Part shown: piece after piece, positions 53,978 to 61,512 of the stretch | Position numbering within the stretch: position 1 is the stretch's first letter | Layout: every line of letters begins with the position of its first letter | DNA from: Acetobacter indonesiensis | GTDB lineage: Bacteria; Pseudomonadota; Alphaproteobacteria; Acetobacterales; Acetobacteraceae | Direction: 5' to 3' | DNA: 64,000 nucleotides | NCBI RefSeq assembly: GCF_000963945.1 | Contig: NZ_BAMW01000045.1 | Coordinates: forward strand, 62,001 to 126,000 | Position numbers and translations under genes: made by a program | Notes under the pieces: model-generated | What the model was told of the DNA's origin: nothing | Seen by the model: only the letters and a program-made list of their open reading frames with translations | The model's database searches: none

Positions 53978-55858
53978 ATGAGCAAATCTGTTACCGCATC
54001 TCAGGATGCAGCAACCCCAATTGTTATTGTCGGTCACGTTGATCACGGTAAGTCCACGCTTATCGGCCGCCTGTTGCATGACACCGATAATCTGCAAGAC
54101 GGCAAAGTGGCCCAGATTATTGAGTCCTCTAAAAAGCGTGGCCTGAAAATAGAGTGGAGCTTTTTGCTCGACTCTCTTCAGATCGAGCGTGACCAAGGTG
54201 TGACGGTTGATTCTACACGGATCCCGTTTCTGCTGAATGGCCGCGAATTTGTTATTGTCGATGCGCCGGGACATCGCCAGTTTTTGCGGAATATGATTAC
54301 AGGTGCCGCAGATGCTGAAGCTGCTGTGCTGGTGGTTGATGCGGCAGAAGGTGCGCGTGAACAAACCCGCCGACATGCAATGCTGCTGCATCTTATTGGT
54401 ATTCGGCATGTTATTGTTCTGCTGAACAAGGTTGACCTCCTTGATTTCGATCAAGAGCAGGTCAGGCAGGTTGAGCAGTCTGTGTCGGAACTACTGGCAA
54501 AGCTTGATCTTGAGGCCGCTTTGTTCGTTCCTGCCTCGGCCCGTGATGGTGACAATATCGCTGCACGTTCGGAACGTATGCCGTGGTATGATGGCCCAAC
54601 CCTGACCGAAGCGCTGGCACAGGTTCCTTCACCCGCATCCCGTGCCAATCTGCCCCTGCGCCTGCCGGTTCAGGATGTTTATCGTTTCAATGATAAGCGT
54701 TACGTTGCAGGTCGCATTGAGCGTGGGCGTGTCCGTGTTGGCGATACTGTCATTATCGGCACACAAAAGACACCTGCTCGCATTGCTTCCATAGAAAGCT
54801 GGCATACTGCGCCGCAACTGTCGGCTATTGCAGGTCAGTCTGTTGCGGTCACACTTGAACCAGACGTGATACCAGACCGTGGGGACCTTCTGCACTTACC
54901 CGATGCAGCACCAGTTGAAGCGTCCCGTATTCGTACGCGTCTTTTCTGGCTGCGGCAGGAGCCGTTACGTGTCGGGGAAAGCTTCAAGCTACGCCTTGCC
55001 ACAGCCGAGCATGCCGTAACCGTCACATCCATTGAATCTGTGTTGAATCTGGATGATCTGACTGAGCAGCCTGGCGAGGAAGTTCCGGCCGAAGGCTTTG
55101 CGGAAATTACGCTTTCTGCCTCTGAAAATGTCCAATTTGATCCGTTTGCCCCTGGCACAGCGGATGGACGGGGTGTTCTGGTTGACCGGCAGCAGAGGAT
55201 TGTTGGTGGGGCGCCGTTAATTGGCCCAGCCGAAATTGCAGTCGGTGAGAAGGTAATTCACCCCAGCGCCAGCACCGTTACCGTGCAGGATCGGGAGCGG
55301 CAGAAAGGCCAGCGTGGAACAGTCTTCTGGCTGACTGGATTATCTGGCGCAGGCAAAAGCACCTTGGCACGCGGAGCGGAAGCCGCCCTGTTCTCTGCTG
55401 GGCTGGACGTGACCGTTCTTGATGGCGACACATTACGCACTGGCCTTTGCAAAGACCTTGGTTTTTCTGAAGCTGACCGGACAGAAAATGTCAGGCGCGC
55501 TGCTGAGGTTGCTCGGATTTTGCGTGATGCGGGTCAAATCGTCCTCGTTGCTCTGATTTCTCCTTTGCAGTCAGACCGTGCATTGGCGCGGCAGATTGTT
55601 GGTGATGGCTTTGAAGAAATCTTTGTGGATGCTGATTTAAGCATTTGTGAGAAAAGAGACCCCAAAGGGCTGTATGCTGCGGCGCGGTCTGGTAAAATTA
55701 GTGGCTTCACAGGAATTGATGCGCCTTACGAAGCGCCACAATCCCCTGCCCTCCATCTGAAAACCGATGCTGGGAGTGCTGACAGTGCCGTAAAAACCCT
55801 TGCCTCTTTTGTAAAAGATACGGCCAAATTGACAGGGGCGGCTCGCGCGTCGTCCTGA
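53978..55858 (+). CDS. cysNC: Bifunctional sulfate adenylyltransferase subunit 1 / APS kinase CysNC
   Basis: 626 residues. The N-terminal GTPase drives ATP sulfurylase: P-loop [17 protein letters not shown] (residues about 20-36), switch [26 protein letters not shown] in [11 protein letters not shown], then two EF-Tu-like beta barrels. The C-terminal domain (about 440-620) is APS kinase: [58 protein letters not shown] and [20 protein letters not shown]. The fusion (NodQ-like) yields PAPS from sulfate in one protein pair with CysD. EF-Tu-like GHVDHGKST replaces the GSVDDGKST of E. coli CysN. Confidence 0.95.
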   Translation: MSKSVTASQDAATPIVIVGHVDHGKSTLIGRLLHDTDNLQDGKVAQIIESSKKRGLKIEWSFLLDSLQIERDQGVTVDSTRIPFLLNGREFVIVDAPGHRQFLRNMITGAADAEAAVLVVDAAEGAREQTRRHAMLLHLIGIRHVIVLLNKVDLLDFDQEQVRQVEQSVSELLAKLDLEAALFVPASARDGDNIAARSERMPWYDGPTLTEALAQVPSPASRANLPLRLPVQDVYRFNDKRYVAGRIERGRVRVGDTVIIGTQKTPARIASIESWHTAPQLSAIAGQSVAVTLEPDVIPDRGDLLHLPDAAPVEASRIRTRLFWLRQEPLRVGESFKLRLATAEHAVTVTSIESVLNLDDLTEQPGEEVPAEGFAEITLSASENVQFDPFAPGTADGRGVLVDRQQRIVGGAPLIGPAEIAVGEKVIHPSASTVTVQDRERQKGQRGTVFWLTGLSGAGKSTLARGAEAALFSAGLDVTVLDGDTLRTGLCKDLGFSEADRTENVRRAAEVARILRDAGQIVLVALISPLQSDRALARQIVGDGFEEIFVDADLSICEKRDPKGLYAAARSGKISGFTGIDAPYEAPQSPALHLKTDAGSADSAVKTLASFVKDTAKLTGAARASS

Positions 55859-55888
55859 TCTGAACAAAAGACCCATTTCGGCAAGCGT

Positions 55889-55920
55889 ATCTGGCATTCA
55901 TCCTGTGTTGAGTGCCAGAT
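55889..55920. repeat. Inverted repeat ATCTGGCA-N16-TGCCAGAT
   Basis: Perfect 8-bp arms at 55889-55896 and 55913-55920, 30 bp after the cysNC stop. No T tract follows, so not a standard terminator; the arm spacing suits a dimeric regulator or a loose hairpin. Confidence 0.6.
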
Positions 55921-55977
55921 GCGCTGCGCGGTAAGGAATTAAAGCCATGTCTGCTAGCGGGACGAAGCAGGGAGTGA

Positions 55978-56010
55978 CGGTCCGTATGTGCAGTATAGGT
56001 CAACGGACCG
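55978..56010. repeat. Inverted repeat CGGTCCGT-N17-ACGGACCG upstream of cysT
   Basis: Perfect 8-bp arms at 55978-55985 and 56003-56010, about 45 bp before the cysT start. A smaller GCCAT-CTGGA-ATGGC hairpin follows at 56014-56028, and TAGCC/GGCTA (56033-56037/56051-56055) reaches the start codon. Possible operator or structured leader of cysTWA. Confidence 0.6.
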
Positions 56011-56054
56011 AAAGCCATCTGGAATGGCAAAATAGCCAAGGCTTAGACTAGGCT

Positions 56055-56906
56055 ATGCAACGTGCTTTTTCCAGTTTCGTCAGGGGCGGCAACTCGGCAC
56101 TGCCGGGTTATAAGCTTTCTCTGGCCGCGACCCTGTTATGGACGGGGTTTTTCATAATCCTTCCCCTCATTGCTCTGACACTCCGCCCTTGGCAGGATGG
56201 TATTGGGGCTGTCGTGAATGAATTGCACGATACCCGGATGTTCGCGGCGCTATGGACCAGCTTTTCCAGCGCGGCTTTGGCCGCGTTATTCAACATCCCA
56301 CTGGGAATGTTGCTGGCATGGGCGTTAGTGCGCGGAAATTTGCCAGGTAGCGGGCTTGCAAACGCATTGGTTGACCTGCCTTTGGCTCTCCCAACCGCCG
56401 TGTCAGGTATCACGCTGGCAACTTTATATGGTCCGCAGGGGTGGCTGGGCGCGCCATTGGCAAAACTTGGGATTGTCGTGGCCTACAGTAAACCCGGCAT
56501 TGTTATCGCACTTATGTTTGTTGGCTTGCCCTTCGTAGTCCGAACCGTTGAGCCGGTCTTGAAAAATCTTCCACGAGATTTGGAGGAAGCTGCTGCTCTG
56601 CTGGGTGCCAGACCGTGGCAGATTATCACGCGGGTGGTTATTGCCCCTCTGGTGCCTGCGCTGATTACAGGATTTGGTCTGGCTTTCGCACGGGGCGTGG
56701 GTGAGTACGGGTCTGTGATTTTTATTGCGGGAAACCAGCCATTTCATAGTGAAATTGCGCCATTGCTGGTTGTCGTTCGGCTTCAGGAATTTGATTATTC
56801 TGGTGCCACGGCCATAGCCCTTATCCTGTTGCTCACATCTTTGCTGGCATTGGCGCTGGTTGGTCTGGCCCGGCGGAAATTCTCTGTCTGGGGAGACGGA
56901 GCATGA
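56055..56906 (+). CDS. cysT: Sulfate/thiosulfate ABC transporter permease CysT
   Basis: 283 residues, six-helix permease. LPGYKLSLAATLLWTGFFII at the N-terminus and the CysT signature ALPTAVSGITLATLYGPQGWLG (shown within its helix as LPTAVSGITLATLYG). The EAA loop DLEEAAALLGARPWQIITRV (about residues 176-195) contacts the ATPase; RGVGEYGSVIFIAGN is diagnostic of sulfate permeases. Overlaps cysW by 4 bases. No periplasmic binding-protein gene precedes it. Confidence 0.95.
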   Translation: MQRAFSSFVRGGNSALPGYKLSLAATLLWTGFFIILPLIALTLRPWQDGIGAVVNELHDTRMFAALWTSFSSAALAALFNIPLGMLLAWALVRGNLPGSGLANALVDLPLALPTAVSGITLATLYGPQGWLGAPLAKLGIVVAYSKPGIVIALMFVGLPFVVRTVEPVLKNLPRDLEEAAALLGARPWQIITRVVIAPLVPALITGFGLAFARGVGEYGSVIFIAGNQPFHSEIAPLLVVVRLQEFDYSGATAIALILLLTSLLALALVGLARRKFSVWGDGA

Positions 56907-57706
56907 AGAAATATCTGCTCTGGGCTATAACGTGGGGGCTAATCGGCATCGTATTGCTTATGCCGCCAGCAGTCGTGGTGGTGGAGGCCCTGAAAAACGG
57001 TTTAGGTCCTGCTCTTGAGACGCTGAAAGATCCTGACGGTATTGCTGCAATCTGGCTGACGCTGGAAGTCAGTCTTGTCTCAATTAGCGTGAACACGATT
57101 TTTGGCGTTCTGGCTGCATGGTTGCTCACAAAATATCGTTTCCCTGGCCGTTCTGCATTGCTGGTTCTGGTTGAACTGCCTTTGAGTATATCTCCAGTGG
57201 TGTCTGGTCTGGTCTGGTTGCTGCTGTTTGGTGCACAGGGGTGGTGGGGGCCGTCGCTCGAGGCCGCGGGCATTCATATTGCTTTCGCTGTGCCCGGCAT
57301 CATGCTTGCAACCCTGTTTGTCACCCTACCCTATGTTGTCAGGACGCTGGTTCCGTTGATGGAACAGCAAGGATGCGATGCCGAAGAAGCGGCCATGTTA
57401 GCGGGTGCCAATTTCTGGCAGATTTTGTGGCATGTCACATTACCAGGGGCTCGTGTTGCCCTGTTTTCAGGAATTCTGCTGACCACAGCGCGCGCTATGG
57501 GGGAGTTCGGGGCTGTGTCAGTAGTGTCAGGCCATATTCCGGGCCTGACGGAAACAATGCCTTTGCATATTGAAAGTCTTTATAATGGCTATCAGACCGT
57601 TGCTGCGTTCACCATGGCAACACTTTTGGCGGCAATGGCCATGAGCGCGGTTTTGCTGCGCTCTGCACCGGAATGGATTGCCCGGCGGCGGGGGGCACAG
57701 GCATGA
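56903..57706 (+). CDS. cysW: Sulfate/thiosulfate ABC transporter permease CysW
   Basis: 267 residues, partner of CysT. LLWAITWGLIGIVLLMPPAV as the first helix, FGVLAAWLLTKYRFPGRSAL, LPLSISPVVSGLVWLLLFGA, the EAA loop DAEEAAMLAGANFWQILWHV and RAMGEFGAVSVVSGHIPG are all typical of CysW. Starts inside the cysT stop and overlaps cysA by 4 bases, so the three are translationally coupled. Confidence 0.95.
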   Translation: MKKYLLWAITWGLIGIVLLMPPAVVVVEALKNGLGPALETLKDPDGIAAIWLTLEVSLVSISVNTIFGVLAAWLLTKYRFPGRSALLVLVELPLSISPVVSGLVWLLLFGAQGWWGPSLEAAGIHIAFAVPGIMLATLFVTLPYVVRTLVPLMEQQGCDAEEAAMLAGANFWQILWHVTLPGARVALFSGILLTTARAMGEFGAVSVVSGHIPGLTETMPLHIESLYNGYQTVAAFTMATLLAAMAMSAVLLRSAPEWIARRRGAQA

Positions 57707-58776
57707 GTGTTACGGTTCAGAAACTTGTCAGAACTGCTCCGGGTTCAGACCGCCAGTTGCTGAAATCGGTTTCTCTGGATGTGCCCACAGGGCATTTTGT
57801 TGCTCTGGTTGGTCCTTCTGGGGCGGGTAAAACAACATTGCTGCGCGCTATTGCGGGTTTGGATGTCTGTGATAGCGGCACACTGCTTCTGGATGGTCAG
57901 AAAGTAGAAACCATGCAGGACAGAGCCCGAAAAATAGGCTTTGTCTTCCAGAACTATGCTCTTTTTCCGCATATGACGGTGGCCCGCAATATCAGTTTCG
58001 GGCTGGATGTGCAGCCGCGTGGTTCTCGCCTTTCACGTCAGGACAGAGCAGCACGAGTGCAGGAACTGCTTGACCTCATGCAATTGCCGGATATGGGAGC
58101 GGCCTACCCTGCCCGTTTGTCTGGTGGTCAGAGACAACGTGTTGCTCTAGCGCGCGCATTGGCTTCTGGTCCGGGAGTCTTATTGCTGGATGAACCATTC
58201 GGCGCGCTGGACCCAATTGTCAGACGCACCATTCGAAGCTGGTTGAGATCTCTTCATGATCGCCTTGGGCTGACGACCATCCTGGTTACCCATGATCAGG
58301 AAGAGGCGCTGGAAGTTGCGGACCGTATTGTGGTGATGCAGCAAGGGTTAATCGTGCAGGATGCTGCGCCCGATATTCTGGATCAGTCCCCGGAAACAGC
58401 TTTTGTGATGGAGTTCATGGGAGAGGCCATCACATTTCGTGGCACACTCAACAACGGACAGTTTGTTCCTGATGAAGGTGGTGTTTTGCCATTTCCGGTT
58501 GCGGCACATCTAGAAAGCGGGCCGATTGACGCAATGATCCGGCCTTTTGAAATCGGAATAGTGTCCGCGGGGAATGCTGAAAAAATGCTGTCCCCCGTGT
58601 CGGTTGTGTCACATGGCGCACGTAACGGATACCGTCATTACCTTGCGCGGCTGACTGACCGTACCATTTCTGTTTCTGCTCCGGATTGGGGAAACGATAG
58701 CATAAATTTTGCAGAGGCTGGCGTGCTTGATATTAGCCGTGCCCGGCTTTTCAAAAACGGTCTTCGCGTGGTTTAG
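57703..58776 (+). CDS. cysA: Sulfate/thiosulfate ABC transporter ATPase CysA
   Basis: 357 residues. Walker A ALVGPSGAGKTTLLRAIAGL (about residues 32-51), Q-loop VFQNYALFPHMTVARNI, signature LSGGQRQRVALARALA (about 136-151), Walker B VLLLDEPFGALD and the H-loop ILVTHDQEEALEVADRIV, then a C-terminal TOBE-like regulatory region of about 120 residues. ATG 57703 overlaps the cysW stop. Confidence 0.95.
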   Translation: MSVTVQKLVRTAPGSDRQLLKSVSLDVPTGHFVALVGPSGAGKTTLLRAIAGLDVCDSGTLLLDGQKVETMQDRARKIGFVFQNYALFPHMTVARNISFGLDVQPRGSRLSRQDRAARVQELLDLMQLPDMGAAYPARLSGGQRQRVALARALASGPGVLLLDEPFGALDPIVRRTIRSWLRSLHDRLGLTTILVTHDQEEALEVADRIVVMQQGLIVQDAAPDILDQSPETAFVMEFMGEAITFRGTLNNGQFVPDEGGVLPFPVAAHLESGPIDAMIRPFEIGIVSAGNAEKMLSPVSVVSHGARNGYRHYLARLTDRTISVSAPDWGNDSINFAEAGVLDISRARLFKNGLRVV

Positions 58777-58862
58777 GTTATGATGCTGTTCCTCAAACGC
58801 ATGTCGTGCCCGTAGATATACGCGTGGTCGGAGATTAAATCTCTATCAGGATTCGTGTTATC

Positions 58863-58891
58863 TTGTTATTGTCTTTTCCCGCATGTAAAAT
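58863..58891 (+). promoter_or_regulatory. Candidate promoter of the DUF2849-cysI-DUF934 unit
   Basis: TTGTTA (58863-58868; 4/6 to TTGACA), 17-bp spacer, TAAAAT (58886-58891; 5/6 to TATAAT), 35 bp before the ATG at 58927. It suggests cysI is transcribed separately from cysTWA, whose stop is 86 bp upstream. Confidence 0.5.
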
Positions 58892-58926
58892 GCTGTTGCT
58901 TCGATTGTACGAAAAAGGTGCGTGCC

Positions 58927-59262
58927 ATGGACCGCAGAAATAACCGCCGAGATGCAGAAGGATCGAGCGTTATCACCGCCAATCGCCTGCTTGATGGTCG
59001 GATTGTGTGGTTAGGCGAAGATGGAACGTGGGAGCCGCTTATCAGAAATGCCCGAATCTATTCTAATGCTGACATTGAAAATGCGTTGAAAGTTCAGGCA
59101 GATCGTGCCCAGCAGGATGAACTTGTGGGTGTTTATGGTGTTCAGGTGACACGTTCGCCCTCAGGTATCGTGCCTGTGACCAGTCGGGAGCGTATCCGCG
59201 CAGTCGGCCCCAGTGTTCACCCGGAATTTACGCCAGAATGGCAAGCTGTTGAAGCCGCCTGA
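58927..59262 (+). CDS. DUF2849 family protein
   Basis: 111 residues from the ATG at 58927 (MDRRNNRRDAEGSSVITANR). Conserved core VITANRLLDGRIVWLGEDGT and ARIYSNADIENALKVQADRA, ending PEFTPEWQAVE. DUF2849 genes lie directly upstream of the sulfite reductase cysI in many alphaproteobacteria, as here (30 bp). No catalytic motif; probably an accessory of sulfite reduction, which rests only on the neighbourhood. Confidence 0.85.
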   Translation: MDRRNNRRDAEGSSVITANRLLDGRIVWLGEDGTWEPLIRNARIYSNADIENALKVQADRAQQDELVGVYGVQVTRSPSGIVPVTSRERIRAVGPSVHPEFTPEWQAVEAA

Positions 59263-59292
59263 TTGTAGACGATTAACAAGGTCACTTTGAGA

Positions 59293-60987
59293 ATGTCTCA
59301 CGCCCCCCAGTCCGCCCTGCCCGTTGGCCATTATGCTTATGATGACGTTGACCGCACGTTTCTCAAGCAGCGTGTGGCGCAGTTTCGCGATCAGGTTGAG
59401 CGGCGTATTTCTGGCGCATTGACCGAAGATGAATTCAAGCCGCTACGGCTGATGAATGGCCTTTATCTTCAGTTGCACGCTTATATGCTCCGTGTGGCTA
59501 TTCCCTATGGCGTGTTAAGTTCCAGCCAGATGCGTGCGCTGGCCCAGATTGCGCAACGGTATGACCGTGACTATGGGCATTTTACCACGCGTCAGAACAT
59601 ACAGTTTAACTGGATAAAACTGGAAGAAACCCCTGATATTCTGGGCCTTTTGGCGGACGCAGACATGCACGCCATTCAAACTAGCGGTAACTGCATCCGT
59701 AATGTCACAGCAGATCAGTTTGCGGGTGCTGCGGCCGATGAGGTGCTTGACCCGCGGGTCTATGCAGAAATTCTGCGACAATGGTCTACCCTGCACCCTG
59801 AATTTACGTTTTTGCCTCGTAAATTTAAGATTGCAATCTCCGGCAGTAGTCAGGACCGTGTTGCCGCCCGCTTTCACGATATTGGCCTGATGGCGCGTGA
59901 GGGCGAAAATGGCCGCCCTGTTTTTGAGGTTTATGTTGGAGGTGGTTTGGGCCGCACACCGGTTGTCGGCGTCAAATTGCGGGATGATCTGCCTGAAGAA
60001 GATCTGATCGCTTATCTGGAAGCGATCTTACGCGTTTATAATGAATACGGTCGGCGCGATAATATGTATAAAGCGCGGATCAAGATATTGGTGCAAGCCC
60101 TTGGTGTTGATGGATTCCGCGATCGTGTGAATGCCGAATTCTCTGCTATGGATAAGGCGCGTTACAAGTTACCTGAAACGATTGTTGAAGCCATTCGGTC
60201 CCGTTTTGGCGTTCCTGACTTTGAAGAAGCAGGAAACGGGCCGGAGAAACTTGTCCAGCAGCGTAAGGCTGACCGTGCATTTGATTTCTGGGTGCAGACC
60301 AACACCCATAAGCACAAACAGGCAGGATACGCGTCGGTTACGATTTCATGCAAACCTGCGGGTGGTATTCCGGGCGATGTTACATCCGCACAGATGAATC
60401 TGTTGGCTGATCTGGCCGATCAGCTGAGCTTTGGTGAACTTCGGATAACCCATTTGCAGAATGTTGTTCTGGGGCATGTCCGGCAGGATAAGCTTTATGA
60501 TTTGTGGCAGGTGCTTGAACAGAACGGCCTAGGCACAGCCAATGTTGGTTTCATTACTGATATCATCGCCTGCCCCGGTTTGGATTACTGCGCTCTTGCG
60601 AATGCACGGTCTATCCCCATTGCGCAGAAATTGAGTGAACGGTTTGCAAGCCCGGACTTACAGCGTGAAATTGGCCCGTTGCGGTTGAATATTTCTGGCT
60701 GCATCAATGCCTGCGGTCATCATCATGCTGGCCATATTGGTATTCTGGGTGTCGATAAACGCGGACAGGAAGCCTTCCAGATTACATTGGGTGGTGCTGC
60801 TGATCAGGCTGAAGTGTCTATCGGTCAGATTATAGGGTCCGCTATGTCGGAAGATGAAACAGTCGATGCCATTGCCCGGATCATTGATACCTATCTTACC
60901 GTAAGGACAGCAGGTGAATCCTTCATCGAAACTTGCCGCCGTGTCGGCACGACATCATTCAAGGACGCAGCCTATGCCACTGCTTGA
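59293..60987 (+). CDS. cysI: Sulfite reductase hemoprotein subunit (nitrite/sulfite reductase family)
   Basis: Six-electron reduction of sulfite to sulfide with siroheme and [4Fe-4S]. 564 residues. Two ferredoxin-like half domains (LRVAIPYGVLSSSQMRALAQ, DYGHFTTRQNIQFNWIKLEE) and the siroheme/cluster motifs: Cys427 and Cys433 in ACPGLDYCALANARSIP, Cys470 and Cys474 in NISGCINACGHHHAGHIG. ATG 59293 was chosen over TTG 59287. No CysJ flavoprotein is nearby; the 3' end overlaps the DUF934 gene by 14 bases. Confidence 0.93.
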   Translation: MSHAPQSALPVGHYAYDDVDRTFLKQRVAQFRDQVERRISGALTEDEFKPLRLMNGLYLQLHAYMLRVAIPYGVLSSSQMRALAQIAQRYDRDYGHFTTRQNIQFNWIKLEETPDILGLLADADMHAIQTSGNCIRNVTADQFAGAAADEVLDPRVYAEILRQWSTLHPEFTFLPRKFKIAISGSSQDRVAARFHDIGLMAREGENGRPVFEVYVGGGLGRTPVVGVKLRDDLPEEDLIAYLEAILRVYNEYGRRDNMYKARIKILVQALGVDGFRDRVNAEFSAMDKARYKLPETIVEAIRSRFGVPDFEEAGNGPEKLVQQRKADRAFDFWVQTNTHKHKQAGYASVTISCKPAGGIPGDVTSAQMNLLADLADQLSFGELRITHLQNVVLGHVRQDKLYDLWQVLEQNGLGTANVGFITDIIACPGLDYCALANARSIPIAQKLSERFASPDLQREIGPLRLNISGCINACGHHHAGHIGILGVDKRGQEAFQITLGGAADQAEVSIGQIIGSAMSEDETVDAIARIIDTYLTVRTAGESFIETCRRVGTTSFKDAAYATA

Positions 60988-61462
60988 AAACGGCCAGCTT
61001 AAAGACGATAACTGGCAGAGTGTTGCGGACGGCGCAGCCCTTCCCTCTGGCGATATTCTGGTGCCTCTGTCACGCTTAGCGGAAGGGCTGGGACGAAATA
61101 ATGAGGGCCGATTGGGTGTGGTTCTGCAAAGCGGAGACAGCGTAGATGCGCTGCGACAGGCTCTGCCACGTTTGGACTGTGTTCAACTGATTTTTCCCAT
61201 TTTTCGTGATGGTAGGCCGTTCACACAGGCGCGTGCATTGCGAGAACATCTGCAGTTCAAAGGCGAAATCCGGGTCGGTGGTCACGTTCTGCCAGACCAG
61301 TATGAATTCCTGTTACGATGTGGGGTCAGCGCAGTCTTGTTGCGGGAAGATAGTGATCTTGCAGTTTGGCAAAAAGCGCATGATGCCTTTACCGTTGCCT
61401 ATCAGCCTTCCGTTTTAGAGGAGCAGCCAGAAGGTTTTGCGTTGAGACGTAGGTTGTTCTAA
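60974..61462 (+). CDS. DUF934 family protein
   Basis: 162 residues from ATG 60974, inside the end of cysI. Core: DILVPLSRLAEGLGRNNEGR, GVVLQSGDSVDALRQALPRL, CVQLIFPIFRDGRPFTQARA and VGGHVLPDQYEFLLRCGVSA, matching DUF934, a family nearly always paired with this type of cysI. It has been proposed as part of the electron path to sulfite reductase, but I see no flavin or FeS motif. Translational coupling to cysI is likely. Confidence 0.88.
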   Translation: MPLLENGQLKDDNWQSVADGAALPSGDILVPLSRLAEGLGRNNEGRLGVVLQSGDSVDALRQALPRLDCVQLIFPIFRDGRPFTQARALREHLQFKGEIRVGGHVLPDQYEFLLRCGVSAVLLREDSDLAVWQKAHDAFTVAYQPSVLEEQPEGFALRRRLF

Positions 61463-61512
61463 CGCGTAAAGCATGGTGAAAGAACGTAGTATCGTCTTTC
61501 ATCAGGCTTGTT

